A stretch of 64,000 nucleotides of DNA from Streptomyces coelicoflavus (lineage in GTDB: Bacteria > Actinomycetota > Actinomycetes > Streptomycetales > Streptomycetaceae). The translations under genes and the position numbers were made by a program. The stretch is taken from NCBI RefSeq assembly GCF_003112555.1, contig NZ_BEWB01000005.1, positions 434,001 to 498,000 of the forward strand, read 5' to 3'. A model generated the notes under the pieces. It saw only the letters and a list, made by a program, of their open reading frames with translations. It had not been told where the DNA came from and searched no databases. How positions within the stretch are numbered: position 1 is the stretch's first letter; each line of letters begins with the position of its first letter. Shown here piece by piece: positions 1-8,744 of the stretch.

Positions 1-743
1 AGCAGGTGCCGGCGGAAGGCGGGGTCGGTGTAGGACTCGTCGGTGTGACCGCCGCCGGTGTAGAAGGCACGGCCGCCCTCGTAGTCCTTGCACCAGGCGA
101 TCGGGTGGTCGCCGTTCATGTTCCCGCCCGAGTAACTGGACTCGTCGAGCGAGGCCAGCACGTGCGCGGTGGAGCGGGGGTTGCTGCGGTAGTTGTACCA
201 CTCGTCGGTGCGCTGCCAGGTGTCGCCGAGGTGGGCGGTGGCGTCGTGCGCCCGGTCCTCGACCCGGACCGTGGCCTGTTGGACGGCCGGATGGGAGTGG
301 AACAGCGCTCCGGCCAGCCCCTCGTAGAAGGGCCAGTCGTACTCGGTGTCGGCGGCGGCGTGGATGCCGACGTATCCGCCGCCGTCCTCGACGTACTGCT
401 CCATGGCACTCTGCTGGGCGTCGTTCAGTACGTCGCCCGTGGTGGACAGGAACACGACCGCCTCGTACGGGGCGAGGTCGGCGCTGGTGAACTTCTGGGC
501 GTCCTCCGTCGCGTCGACGGTGAAGTTGTTCGCGGTGCCGAGGTCACGCAGGGCCGCGATGCCGTCGTCGATGGAGGAGTGACGGAATCCCGCCGTCTTG
601 GAGAAGACGAGGACCTCGTAGGCCGGGTCGGCCACCACCGCGTCGAGCGGCCGGGCCGGCGGGGCGGCCGCCCAGGACTGTGGTGCCACGCAGAGCAGGG
701 CGCCTGCGAGCAGGCCGAACGCAGCTCTTGGCTTCTTGCGCAT
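1..743 (-). CDS. ThuA-like secreted protein (3' end outside window)
   Basis: Reading leftward from ATG at 743, the product begins MRKKPRAAFGLLAGALLCVA, a signal peptide with a probable cleavage after AAA near residue 27. The mature part has the ThuA / glutamine-amidotransferase-like fold pattern: VLVFSKTAGFRHSSI, then AVVFLSTTGDVL, GGGYVGIHAAADTEYDWPFY and GRAFYTGGGHT. Family members of this kind are often paired with or fused to PQQ-type sugar dehydrogenases, and the exact substrate is not established. The start lies 18 bp after the stop of the PQQ gene with an AAGGAGG site between, so the two form an operon. About 248 codons are present and the C-terminus is beyond the left edge. Confidence 0.85.
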   Translation of the reverse strand, partial: MRKKPRAAFGLLAGALLCVAPQSWAAAPPARPLDAVVADPAYEVLVFSKTAGFRHSSIDDGIAALRDLGTANNFTVDATEDAQKFTSADLAPYEAVVFLSTTGDVLNDAQQSAMEQYVEDGGGYVGIHAAADTEYDWPFYEGLAGALFHSHPAVQQATVRVEDRAHDATAHLGDTWQRTDEWYNYRSNPRSTAHVLASLDESSYSGGNMNGDHPIAWCKDYEGGRAFYTGGGHTDESYTDPAFRRHL

Positions 744-761
744 GGGTGTCGCCTCCTTCGG

Positions 762-3638
762 TTACGGCAGGGTCCATTTCTGGTTGGGTCCGGTGTGGCA
801 GGTCCACAGGTGGACGGGGGTGCCGTCGTTCCAGGTGCCGCCGGACGCGTCGAGGCATTTGCCGGACTGGGGGTTGAGGACGGTGCCGTCGGGCTGGGGG
901 TTCCATTTCTGGGCGCCGCTGCCGTTGCAGGTCCACAGCTGGATCCTGGTGCCGTCGGCGGTGCCGCCGCCGGAGACGTCCAGGCACTTGTTCAGTGCTC
1001 TGACGGAGCCGTCGTCGGCGAGGGTCCAGTTCTGGGCGCCGGTGCCGTTGCAGGTCCAGATCTGGATGCCGGTGCCGTCGGCGGTCTGCGCGCCGTCGAC
1101 GTCCAGGCACTTGCCCCCCACCCCCTTCACCTCACCGGAACGCTGACCCGGCGTACCGCCGTCGTTGGTGGTGAAGGAGAACTCGTCCACGTCGAAGAGC
1201 GCCCCTGAGCCGCCCTTGAACACCAGGTACAGGGTGGTGGAGCCGCCCGGCTGGTTGCCGAGGGAGGTGGTGACGTCCTGGAACGTCTCCCAGCCACCGG
1301 TCACCGGCACGGTCGCGGTGCCCAGCAGGGTGCCGGCCGGTGAGCCCGCCCGTACCTCGATGGTGCCGCCGCTGCCGGCCGAGGAGACCCGAGCAGTGAA
1401 GGCGGTCGCGTTGTCCAGCGCGTACGGCTCGAAGGAGATCCAGTCTCCGTTCTCGATGTTGCCGACCGTCTTGCCGCCGTGCGCGGGGGAGTGGGACATG
1501 ACCTGGACCCCGGAGGAGTCGCCGTAGTGCTCGCCCTGCCGGTGGGAGGGCTGGGTGATGTGCTGGTCGTGGGTGGTGAGAGCCGGCTGGCCGTTCGCGC
1601 CCCGGTCGGTGTACTCGGCGTCGATCACGCCGAAGATGTTGGCGTTCGGGTCGTGTTCGCCGTCGGCCAGTGTCTGCAGGGTGCCGGAGCACCCGGTGGC
1701 CGAAGTCTGCGGGTGACCGTGGCTGTCGTGGCCGACGATGAAGGTGACCTCGACCTTGGAGCAGTCGACGCTGCCGTCCTCCGGGTCGCTCACCGTCACC
1801 TTGAAGGGGATCGCGTCGCCGAAGTCGTGGATCCGGCCGTCGGTCGGCAGGTCCAGCCTGACCTGGGGCGCCGTGTTGCCGACCGTGACGAGTACGGAGG
1901 CCGAGCCGGACTTGCCGGTGGAGTCGGTCACCGTGAGCGTCGCCGTGTACTGGCCGTTGGTGTTGTAGGTGTGCGACGGGTCGGCCTGGCGGGAGGTGCT
2001 TCCGTCGCCGAAGTCCCAGGAGTGTCCGAGCGCGTCGCCGTCGGCGTCGGAGCTGCCCGCGGAGGAGAACGACACCGCCAGCGGTGCCTGGCCCGAGGTC
2101 ACGCTCGCCGCGGCCTGGGCGACCGGGGCGCGGCCGCCGGTGACGTGTTCGATGCGGTACAGGGCGGAGTTCTGGTCGCCGTTGAAGTAGCCGGTGCCGT
2201 AGTCCAGCACGTACAGCGCGCCGTCCGGGCCGAAGGCCATGTCCATCACCTGGGTGCCGCTCCAGGGGAAGGCGTTGATGGACTGCACGGTCCCGTCGCC
2301 GCCGGTCTCGATCCGCTTGATCCAGCGGCGTCCGAACTCACCGGCGAAGAAGTCGCCGTCGAATTCCTGCGGGAACTTCACCGCGGACGGGGACGCGGCG
2401 TCGTAGCGGTAGACCGGGCCGCCCATCGGCGACTCGGAGCCGCTGCCGAACTCCGGTACGGACCCGCCGTCGTAGGGGATCCAGGCCGGCTGGGCGGGCG
2501 GGAGATCGGTCAGGCCGGTGTTGCGGGGCGAGGCGTTCTTCGGTGCCGAGCAGGTGAACTTCGCGCCCGAGGTGCCGGCGGCGAAGTCGTGGTCCGTGTA
2601 GGCGTCGTTGGCGCCCGTGCAGTACGGCCAGCCGAAGTTGCCCGCTTTGGTGATGCGGTTGAACTCGACCTGACCGGCCGGGCCGCGCGAGGCGTTGGCG
2701 GTACCGGCGTCCGGTCCGTAGTCCCCGAGGTAGACGATCCCGGTGGCCTTGTCCACGCTCATCCGGAACGGGTTGCGGAATCCCATGGCGTAGATCTCGG
2801 GGCGGGTCCCGGCGGTGCCCGGGGCGAAGAGGTTGCCGGCCGGGACGGAGTACGAGCCGTCCGCGTTGACCTTGATGCGCAACACCTTGCCGCGCAGGTC
2901 GTTGGTGTTCCCCGCCGAACGCTGGGCGTCGTAGGCGAGGTTGCGGGAGGCACGCTCGTCGATCGGGGTGTAGCCGTCGGAGGCGAACGGGTTGGAGTCG
3001 TCGCCGGTCGACAGGTACAGGTTGCCGGCCGCGTCGAAGTCGATGTCGCCGCCGACATGGCAGCAGATGCCGCGCGAGGCGGGCACGTCGAGGATCTTCT
3101 TCTCGCTGCCGAGGTCCAGGGTGCCGTCGGCCTTCAGCACGAACCGGGAGAGCCGGTTGACGCCGTCGAACGGGGTGAAGTCCGAAGCCTGCCCGTCGGA
3201 AGGCGCGTCACCCGCGGGTGTGCCGAGCTTGGGGGCGTAGTAGAGGTAGATGTACCGGTTGGACGAGAAGCCGGGGTCCGCCGCGACGCCCTGGAGACCT
3301 TCTTCGTCGTGGCTGTAGACGTCCAGTTTCCCCGCGACCGTGGTGGTGCCCGCCGCGTCTGTGATCCTCAGAGTGCCGTCCCTGGAGGTGTGCAGCACCG
3401 AACGGTCGGGCAGCACCGCCAGGGTCATCGGCTCACCGGTCTCCGCCACCCCTTTGGCGAGGGTGACCTGCTGGAAGTCCTCGGGTGCCGCGGCCGCCGC
3501 GAGCGGAGCGCCGGCCGGCTCCGAGGCACCCGCCGGCGTCGCCGGCAGGAAGCAGCCGACGGCACACACCGCGGCCAGCATCAGGGAGCGGATCCGTCGT
3601 GGTCTCGACGGACGGGGTCTTAACGGTGTCGTGCGCAC
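762..3638 (-). CDS. Secreted PQQ-type sugar dehydrogenase with PKD, CBM6 and ricin-B modules
   Basis: The protein has 958 residues. A basic N-terminus and hydrophobic segment (about 1-39) form a signal peptide. Residues about 55-500 form a soluble glucose/sorbosone dehydrogenase-type beta-propeller, with GICCHVGGDIDFDAAGNLYL, LRGKVLRIKVN, YAMGFRNPFR and MDMAFGPDGALYVLDYG. A PKD domain (about 505-590, SWDFGDGS) follows, then a linker, a CBM6-like carbohydrate-binding domain (about 700-835) and a C-terminal ricin-B lectin (about 838-958) with repeated GKCLD and QxW motifs. It probably oxidises a polysaccharide-derived sugar outside the cell while bound to polymer. The cofactor is inferred from the family and the substrate is unknown. 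It leads the operon with the ThuA-like gene. Confidence 0.88.
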   Translation of the reverse strand: MRTTPLRPRPSRPRRIRSLMLAAVCAVGCFLPATPAGASEPAGAPLAAAAAPEDFQQVTLAKGVAETGEPMTLAVLPDRSVLHTSRDGTLRITDAAGTTTVAGKLDVYSHDEEGLQGVAADPGFSSNRYIYLYYAPKLGTPAGDAPSDGQASDFTPFDGVNRLSRFVLKADGTLDLGSEKKILDVPASRGICCHVGGDIDFDAAGNLYLSTGDDSNPFASDGYTPIDERASRNLAYDAQRSAGNTNDLRGKVLRIKVNADGSYSVPAGNLFAPGTAGTRPEIYAMGFRNPFRMSVDKATGIVYLGDYGPDAGTANASRGPAGQVEFNRITKAGNFGWPYCTGANDAYTDHDFAAGTSGAKFTCSAPKNASPRNTGLTDLPPAQPAWIPYDGGSVPEFGSGSESPMGGPVYRYDAASPSAVKFPQEFDGDFFAGEFGRRWIKRIETGGDGTVQSINAFPWSGTQVMDMAFGPDGALYVLDYGTGYFNGDQNSALYRIEHVTGGRAPVAQAAASVTSGQAPLAVSFSSAGSSDADGDALGHSWDFGDGSTSRQADPSHTYNTNGQYTATLTVTDSTGKSGSASVLVTVGNTAPQVRLDLPTDGRIHDFGDAIPFKVTVSDPEDGSVDCSKVEVTFIVGHDSHGHPQTSATGCSGTLQTLADGEHDPNANIFGVIDAEYTDRGANGQPALTTHDQHITQPSHRQGEHYGDSSGVQVMSHSPAHGGKTVGNIENGDWISFEPYALDNATAFTARVSSAGSGGTIEVRAGSPAGTLLGTATVPVTGGWETFQDVTTSLGNQPGGSTTLYLVFKGGSGALFDVDEFSFTTNDGGTPGQRSGEVKGVGGKCLDVDGAQTADGTGIQIWTCNGTGAQNWTLADDGSVRALNKCLDVSGGGTADGTRIQLWTCNGSGAQKWNPQPDGTVLNPQSGKCLDASGGTWNDGTPVHLWTCHTGPNQKWTLP

Positions 3639-3720
3639 AGGTGTCTCCCAGGAGTGGGGGTGTGGGCAGGCCGAGTCGTCCTGCCGGGGAGTACAGGCGC
3701 GCGCCGTCGCGCCGTGAAGT

Positions 3721-3747
3721 CACCGGTCATCGCGAACATGACCGGTG
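3721..3747. promoter_or_regulatory. 10-bp inverted repeat, candidate operator
   Basis: CACCGGTCAT and ATGACCGGTG are perfect 10-bp arms separated by 7 bp, about 83 bp upstream of the PQQ dehydrogenase start. The placement suits an operator or activator site for the dehydrogenase/ThuA operon. The cognate protein is unknown. Confidence 0.45.
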
Positions 3748-3825
3748 CACCTCAAGGAAGTTAGCGGCCTTCGCCGACGGGCGTAACCCCTTCCGTGCGA
3801 GGACCCTCACCTTTTTCCTCGCCGC

Positions 3826-3838
3826 GGACAAAGTGTCC
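3826..3838. promoter_or_regulatory. GGACA-AAG-TGTCC inverted repeat
   Basis: This perfect 5-bp inverted repeat with a 3-bp spacer sits in an unusually A/T-containing stretch about 190 bp upstream of the PQQ dehydrogenase gene. It could be a second regulatory site. It is short enough to occur by chance. Confidence 0.25.
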
Positions 3839-4258
3839 ATCGTTGGGCGTAGTCACCTCGGGCACCAGCACCGGATGCAGGGCCCGGGTCGCGTCGGGCG
3901 AACCGCCACAGGTGTCCGGCGGCGCCGGTGCGCCCCGCCCGCGCTACGGGGACACCCACGCCGCCATCGCCTGTAACGTGGCTGCTTCCTGAGCCTCCGG
4001 CCGCGATGAACGCCCCCGCCGATCGTGCCCACGGTCCCGGTGCTCCGGGCACGGCAACGCATCGCCAACGGGTGAAGCAGTCACGAGGTCACGAAGCTCC
4101 CGGGGCGTGACCGAGGCGGACACCGGCGCACGGCTGCCCCGGGCCTACTCGAAACAGGCGCGTGACGCCGCAGAGTGGGCAGTTGTCCGTCCCGAGGCTG
4201 CCGTTCCACCCGCGCGGCCCGACCTCGGCGGACGCGGTGGCTTCCGCGGTGGCAGCGG

Positions 4259-5086
4259 TCAAAGGCTCTTCAGCGCAGCGGCGCTGGGGCTGCCCGACTC
4301 TGCCGTGTACATCACCAAGGAGAAACCCGAGCCGGGCAGACCGAGGGTGTGCCGGTCGATTTCGAGCTCGCCCAGTGTGGGGTGATGCAGGTGTTTTCGC
4401 ACGCCGGGTATGGGGCGCACGGCATGATTGCGCCAGCTGCTCGCAAAATCCGGATCGTGGGTCGCGAATTCGTTGATCAACTCCGCGAGCACGTTGTCTG
4501 TGGGGTACAGAACGCTGGCTGCGCGCAATTGAGCGGCTACCTGCCGAGAGAAATCGGTCTCCGAACCGGGTGCGCCGGTGCAGAGGGTGTCACGGAATCT
4601 CGTCGAGATGCGCGTGAGGTTGCGCTCCTCGGGTGTGAGACGAGAGAAGTCGGTGATCAGAGCCGCAGCCGCTGCGTTCCATGCGACGATGTCCTGCCGG
4701 TCGTTGACGATGTAGGCAGGGATGCCGTCGAGTCTGCCGAGCAGCTGTTGGGCGTCCTCGGGCACGTGCTCCGGCGCACCGTCGTTGCCGGCCGGCAGTA
4801 CTTGTCCGGCCAGGCGGGCCAGATGGTCACGCTCTGCTTCGGTGAGCTGGAGAGCCGTCGCCAGGGCGGAGAGCACTTGCGGTGAGGGTCGGGGCGCCCG
4901 CGCCCGTTCCAGTCGTTCGTAGTAGCTCACCGACACCTGCGCCAGGGCGGCTACTTCCTCCCGGCGCAATCCGGGTGTCCGACGGGCGCGCCGACTTCGT
5001 GGAAGCGTCGTCTCGGCCTGCACGTCCTCTGGTCGCAGGTCCTCGCGGCGGCGGCGGAGAAAGTCTGCGAGTTCCTGGCTGCTCAC
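4259..5086 (-). CDS. XRE-family regulator with MmyB-like ligand domain
   Basis: The 275-residue protein has an N-terminal helix-turn-helix (about 40-62, GLRREEVAALAQVSVSYYER). The following region is typical of the MmyB-like, PAS-related ligand-binding domain of this family: GIPAYIVNDRQDIVAWNAAA, then LARLI/ELINEFATHDPDF-like text and the final HPTLGELEIDRHTL. Such regulators commonly control a divergent oxidoreductase gene. Here the divergent neighbours are a SnoaL-like protein and an NmrA-type reductase starting 126 bp away, which makes them the probable targets. Third-position GC looks less extreme from here to about 6500 than in flanking genes, which could mean transfer; I have not computed it. 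Confidence 0.88.
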   Translation of the reverse strand: MSSQELADFLRRRREDLRPEDVQAETTLPRSRRARRTPGLRREEVAALAQVSVSYYERLERARAPRPSPQVLSALATALQLTEAERDHLARLAGQVLPAGNDGAPEHVPEDAQQLLGRLDGIPAYIVNDRQDIVAWNAAAAALITDFSRLTPEERNLTRISTRFRDTLCTGAPGSETDFSRQVAAQLRAASVLYPTDNVLAELINEFATHDPDFASSWRNHAVRPIPGVRKHLHHPTLGELEIDRHTLGLPGSGFSLVMYTAESGSPSAAALKSL

Positions 5087-5112
5087 TCTTCCATGGTGTC
5101 ACAGGAGGGACG

Positions 5113-5145
5113 GCTGAGCCTCGCACTGCTGGTCCGGGGCTCAGC
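5113..5145. promoter_or_regulatory. Inverted repeat between XRE regulator and SnoaL gene
   Basis: GCTGAGCC (5113-5120) and GGCTCAGC (5138-5145) are perfect 8-bp arms 17 bp apart in the 125-bp divergent promoter region. It is a plausible operator for the XRE regulator, by position only. Confidence 0.35.
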
Positions 5146-5211
5146 TGTCCGTTCCGCGCCCGCAAATTGCCGTGCACGGTGGCCCGGTCGGCTTGTCGAC
5201 TACGAGGAGGA

Positions 5212-5655
5212 ATGGTGCACAGCACGCCTGAGGAGACTTTTCGCCGCATGATCGACCTGCTGCTGGCCAAAGACATGAATGCCGTCGCGGATCTGTGGGC
5301 TCCTGACGGAATTGCGGAATTCCCTTTCGCAGCCGGGAGCTCCCCTCGCGTTCTCCGCGGACGTGAGGAGGTACGCGCCTACCTCGCTCACTATCCGGAG
5401 CTGATGGACATGAAGGAGGTGGCCGCGCTTACCGTGCGGCCCACGGATCAATCGGACACCGTCGTGGTGGAGTGGACGGCCACCGGCCGCACCGTGGCCA
5501 ACTCCCGGCCCTACCTCCTGGACTACATCGTGGTTCTCACGGTCCGCGACGGACTGATCGCTCTGTTCCGGGACTACTGGAGCCCGCTGTCGGCGGCCGC
5601 CGCTGCCGGGACTCTCGCCGGGCTGATCGACTCGCTTGAAAGGAAGGACGCCTGA
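5212..5655 (+). CDS. SnoaL-like / NTF2-fold protein
   Basis: The start is ATG 5212 because GAGGAGG lies 2-8 bp upstream; an in-frame extension leftward would overlap the divergent regulator. The 147-residue product has the SnoaL-like ketosteroid-isomerase fold pattern: an N-terminal helix (TPEETFRRMIDLLLAKDMNA), then LWAPDGIAEFPFA, LRGREEVRAYL and a terminal LFRDYWSPL strand. These proteins range from cyclases and isomerases to small-molecule binders, so the function is open. It overlaps the following NmrA gene by TGATG, which implies translational coupling. Confidence 0.82.
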   Translation: MVHSTPEETFRRMIDLLLAKDMNAVADLWAPDGIAEFPFAAGSSPRVLRGREEVRAYLAHYPELMDMKEVAALTVRPTDQSDTVVVEWTATGRTVANSRPYLLDYIVVLTVRDGLIALFRDYWSPLSAAAAAGTLAGLIDSLERKDA

Positions 5656-6497
5656 TGTCCGGAGTGCTCGTGACCGGAGGGACCGGCAAGACCGGCAAGA
5701 CGCTGGTGCAAGTGCTCCGCAACGCTGGTGTGCGGGCTCGGGTCGCCAGCCGGAACCCAGCCGCGGCCGACCCCGATGCGATCCGCTTCGACTGGAGTGA
5801 CCCGACCACATACGGACCCGCGCTCGACGGGATGGACCGGGTCTTCCTGCTTCCGCCGGTGGAGAGTGTGGACCCGCTGCCGCTGGTCGAGCCCTTTCTG
5901 CGCCAAGCACAGCGGGCCGGTATCCAGCGCCTCGTGATGCTCGGCTCCGCGATTGTTCTGCCGAACGCGCCCAGCGCCGTGGAGATGGCAGCTCAGGTTC
6001 AGGCCCAGCCCGGAGGCGTCGTACTCCGCGCGTCCGGCTTCATGCAGAACTTCCTGCGCCCGCACCCCCTGGCCGAGCACATCCGTCGACTCGGTGAGAT
6101 CCGTACGGCAGCCGGTGACGGCAAACTCGGGTGGGTCGATGCGCGGGACATCGCGGCCAGTGCTGCCGCGCTGTTGGCCGACCTGGAGGTGGACGCTCGA
6201 AGCGACTACCTGATCACCGGGCCGCACGGGATGAGCTATCCACAGGCCGCGCAGATCATCACCGCGCGGACCGGCAGACAGGTGCGGGTGCGGCGTATCA
6301 CGGAGGAGGAACAGGCTGCCGCCCACCGTGCCTCCGGAATGCCGGCCGAGTTCGCAGACGCCCTCGCCGCCGTCGAGCGCGGAATCAAGGAGGGACGCGA
6401 AGACCAGGTCAGCACTGCGGTGCTCGAACTGACCGGCCGTCCGCCGCGCGCCTTTGCCGAGTTCGTCTCCGATCACGCGTACGAGTGGACGCAGTAG
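5655..6497 (+). CDS. NmrA-family NAD(P)-binding reductase-like protein
   Basis: The 280-residue product starts with a Rossmann motif (MSGVLVTGGTGKTGKTLV) and continues with VRARVASRNPAA, the NmrA-type dinucleotide discrimination region. The C-terminal part (ITARTGRQVRVRRIT, then AVERGIKEGREDQVS) matches NmrA-like reductases of the ergot-alkaloid-protein type. It lacks the YxxxK pair of a classical SDR, so it may bind rather than turn over NAD(P)H. The TGATG overlap places it in an operon with the SnoaL-like gene, probably under the divergent XRE regulator. Confidence 0.85.
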   Translation: MSGVLVTGGTGKTGKTLVQVLRNAGVRARVASRNPAAADPDAIRFDWSDPTTYGPALDGMDRVFLLPPVESVDPLPLVEPFLRQAQRAGIQRLVMLGSAIVLPNAPSAVEMAAQVQAQPGGVVLRASGFMQNFLRPHPLAEHIRRLGEIRTAAGDGKLGWVDARDIAASAAALLADLEVDARSDYLITGPHGMSYPQAAQIITARTGRQVRVRRITEEEQAAAHRASGMPAEFADALAAVERGIKEGREDQVSTAVLELTGRPPRAFAEFVSDHAYEWTQ

Positions 6498-6540
6498 TGC
6501 CTGACCTGCGGCCGCGCCGAACTGCGGGACGTTGATCGGC

Positions 6541-6576
6541 GTCGGCCTCGTGACCGCGCAGGTCACGTGAGGCGAC
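6541..6576 (+). terminator. Imperfect hairpin after the NmrA gene
   Basis: The left arm (6541-6555) and right arm (6561-6576) pair around a GCGCA loop with one mismatch and one bulge: GTCGGCCTCGTGACC against GGTCACGTGAGGCGAC. It lies 43 bp after the stop. There is no U tract, as is common in GC-rich actinobacteria. Confidence 0.5.
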
Positions 6577-6728
6577 GTCGGCAGAGGTCAGGGAATACCG
6601 ACCTGGCAGACACGACCGACGCGCGGGCCGGGCCCCGCAAGGCGCACCGCGGGGTGGTTCTGGGTCCACCCCCTGTGCGGGTGCTGGACCGCTGGTGGGC
6701 CGAACGGGCCGTTCATAGCGTTGTGTTC

Positions 6729-7715
6729 ATGATGAACGACACGAACGGAGAACGAAAAGGAGCCACCCGGCGAACGGCGCTGCGCGGGCTCGGGCTCGCG
6801 GTGGGGGGCATGGCCGTGGGCACCGGGCTCGCAAGCTCGCCGGCCGCGGCGGCCCCGCGTCGACGGCCCGTCACTTACGTGCTGGTGCACGGTACCCACA
6901 GCGCCGGCGCGTTCTGGATGCCGATCGCGCGGGAACTGGTGCTGCGCGGCCACCGCGTCGTCATGGTGGACCAGCCGCGGCACGGAGCGGAGGCCTTCGT
7001 GGCCGAGTCGTACCAGCGGCAGGACCTCACGGCGATGGCGGTCGAACCCTCCCCGCTGAAGGGTCTCGGGCTGGACGACTACGAGGCGCGCGTCACGGGC
7101 GTCGTGCGACGGGCCGCACGGAACGGCCCGGTGGTGCTGGTCGGGCACAGCCTGGGTGGCGTGTCGGTCAGCCGTGTCGGCGAGGCCGTCCCGCACCTGC
7201 TTCACCACATCTGCTACATGGCGGCCTTCTGTCCCAGCCGCGTCCTGCCCACGGCGGACGCCTGCACGGCGGCACCCGAGAACGCGAACGCCGTCAGCCC
7301 GGTGGAGCTGACGGTGGGTGACCCGGACCGGCTCGGGGTGTTGCGGTTGAACTTCCGTACGGGCGTCAGCGGTGAGTTGGCCCTCCTGAAGGAGATGATC
7401 TGCGCGGACTACCCCGACGCCGACTTCCGCCGGATCCTGGCCGGCATGCAGACCGACGAGCCCGTCGCCGCCTATGCGGGCCGAGCGGTCGGCCGGGCCG
7501 GCGCCTGGGGACGCATTCCCCGCACGTACCTGCGTTTCGGCAGGGACCGTACGATCGCCACCGCGCTCCAGGACAGGATGATCGCGGAAGCCGACGCGTC
7601 CACATCCGGCAACCGCTTCCGGGTGCACGACTTCCCCGGGGCGTCACACGTCGGCCCCCTGGATCCCACCCCGGTTGCGGACGTCCTGGGCACGCTCGCA
7701 GGACAGGGGGGCTAG
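6729..7715 (+). CDS. Tat-exported alpha/beta hydrolase
   Basis: From ATG 6729 the product has about 328 residues. The N-terminus TRRTALRGLGLAVGG followed by AVGTGLASSPAAAA is a twin-arginine-type signal. The hydrolase core shows VLVHGTHSAGAFW (oxyanion region), VLVGHSLGG (nucleophile Ser) and a late FPGASHVGPLD (catalytic His). It belongs to the esterase / salicylate-esterase-like alpha/beta hydrolases, and the substrate is unknown. No strong ribosome site precedes 6729; ATG 6732 and GTG 6723 are alternative starts and leaderless translation is possible. Upstream, 6577-6728 holds nothing obvious. Confidence 0.83.
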   Translation: MMNDTNGERKGATRRTALRGLGLAVGGMAVGTGLASSPAAAAPRRRPVTYVLVHGTHSAGAFWMPIARELVLRGHRVVMVDQPRHGAEAFVAESYQRQDLTAMAVEPSPLKGLGLDDYEARVTGVVRRAARNGPVVLVGHSLGGVSVSRVGEAVPHLLHHICYMAAFCPSRVLPTADACTAAPENANAVSPVELTVGDPDRLGVLRLNFRTGVSGELALLKEMICADYPDADFRRILAGMQTDEPVAAYAGRAVGRAGAWGRIPRTYLRFGRDRTIATALQDRMIAEADASTSGNRFRVHDFPGASHVGPLDPTPVADVLGTLAGQGG

Positions 7716-7720
7716 GTTCC

Positions 7721-7748
7721 GTCCGGCGTCCGGCGTCCGGCGTCCGGC
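7721..7748 (+). repeat. Four tandem copies of GTCCGGC
   Basis: The 7-bp unit GTCCGGC is repeated four times without interruption immediately after the hydrolase stop codon. It is probably a slippage product; it could add to termination structure. Confidence 0.8.
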
Positions 7749-7828
7749 GGACCGGGGCCAGGGAGAGGGTTCCACCTCTCTGGACGGTGCTCCGGGCGGT
7801 GTTTCCTCCGGCGTTGCCTCGCCTAGTC

Positions 7829-7847
7829 TGTGTATGTAACATACACA
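7829..7847. promoter_or_regulatory. Perfect 19-bp palindrome upstream of SDR gene
   Basis: TGTGTATGTAACATACACA has perfect 9-bp arms around a single central A. It is A/T-rich in a GC-rich setting and ends 44 bp before the SDR start at 7892. Size and symmetry suit a TetR- or GntR-type operator overlapping the promoter. No such regulator is adjacent, so the binding protein is encoded elsewhere. Confidence 0.7.
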
Positions 7848-7891
7848 TAGGCCCGCCGAGGGTCCCGGGCGGTCACGAAAGGAACAGCACC

Positions 7892-8647
7892 ATGAGCACA
7901 CGCAGCCTCCAGGGCAGGACGGCCATCGTCACGGGAGGCGGGTCGGGCATCGGCGGTGCCGTCACGAGGCTCTTCGTCGCGCGCGGTGCCCGGGTCGTGA
8001 TCGTCGACCTGAATGAAGAGGCGGGGCGCGGCATCGCCGGCGAACTCGGCGACGCCGTGGTCTTCCTCCGGGGCGACGTCGGCGACCGCAAGGTCGCCGA
8101 CACGGCCGTGGCCACCGCCGTCGACCGCTTCGGGTCCCTGGACGTGCTGGTGAACAACGCGAGCGTGTCGCGGCAGAAGCCGTTCGAGGAGCAGACGGAC
8201 GAGGACTGGGACCTCGCGATGAACACCGGCCTGTACGCGACGCGCAACTTCATGCTCGCGGCACTGCCCGAACTGAAGAAGACCGGCAACGCCAGCATCG
8301 TCAACTTCGGCTCCGGCGCCGGCCTCAACGGGCAGCCGAACCAGGCGTCCTACGCCGCGGCCAAGGAAGCGATCCGCGGCCTGAGCCGGGTGGCCGCCAA
8401 CGAGTGGGCGCCGCACAACATCCGGGTCAACGTGGTCTGCCCGATGGCCCTGACCGCCGGGGTGGCCCAGTGGGCCGAGGCCCGTCCGGAGCAGTACGCG
8501 CTGTCCGCCGCCTCGGTGCCGCTGGGCCGCTTCGGCGACCCCGAGCGCGACGTCGCGCCCATCGTCGCCTTCCTCGCGAGCGACGACGCGCAGTACATGA
8601 CCGGCCAGACCGTGATGGCCGACGGCGGGGCCGTGAAGCTCCGCTGA
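7892..8647 (+). CDS. SDR-family oxidoreductase
   Basis: Start ATG 7892 is preceded by GAAAGGAA. The 251-residue classical SDR has TGGGSGIG (cofactor), VLVNNAS, a Ser in NFGSGAG and the catalytic YAAAK, plus the C-terminal YMTGQTVMADGG. An Asp at the end of strand 2 (VVIVDLNEEAG) suggests NAD(H) preference. The substrate is unknown. It is the first gene of a two-gene unit with another SDR 97 bp downstream and lies behind the 19-bp palindrome, so it is probably repressor-controlled. Confidence 0.86.
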   Translation: MSTRSLQGRTAIVTGGGSGIGGAVTRLFVARGARVVIVDLNEEAGRGIAGELGDAVVFLRGDVGDRKVADTAVATAVDRFGSLDVLVNNASVSRQKPFEEQTDEDWDLAMNTGLYATRNFMLAALPELKKTGNASIVNFGSGAGLNGQPNQASYAAAKEAIRGLSRVAANEWAPHNIRVNVVCPMALTAGVAQWAEARPEQYALSAASVPLGRFGDPERDVAPIVAFLASDDAQYMTGQTVMADGGAVKLR

Positions 8648-8744
8648 AGCGCGTGCACGGTCCCGGCAGCCGGGGAAGAGGCCCAGCCGCCGCGGGCCCG
8701 CGCGACTGATCACCCGCACCGTGAACCACCAGGAGAAGAGCATC

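Larger units (their letters stand above)
3639..4258. other. Intergenic region upstream of the PQQ dehydrogenase gene
   Basis: These 620 bp lie between the 3' end of the XRE regulator gene and the start of the PQQ dehydrogenase gene, both on the minus strand. I see no convincing gene: the short open frames lack ribosome sites and family motifs. Two perfect inverted repeats, listed separately, lie in the half nearest the dehydrogenase. The half nearest the regulator (about 3900-4258) shows nothing I can interpret. Confidence 0.6.

Noticed and set aside
1479..3623. A 714-codon open frame on the plus strand opposite the PQQ dehydrogenase gene
   Set aside because: Its translation is Val/Gly/Arg-rich without domains, and the minus strand encodes a clear multi-domain protein. 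Such antisense frames are a normal result of extreme third-position GC.
3723..4258. Several short open frames in the gap before the PQQ dehydrogenase gene
   Set aside because: None has a ribosome site, conserved motif or operon context; the region looks regulatory or non-coding.
7721..7748. Four tandem 7-bp units as a possible CRISPR or regulatory array
   Set aside because: The units abut without spacers and are too short for CRISPR; most simply slippage after the stop codon.
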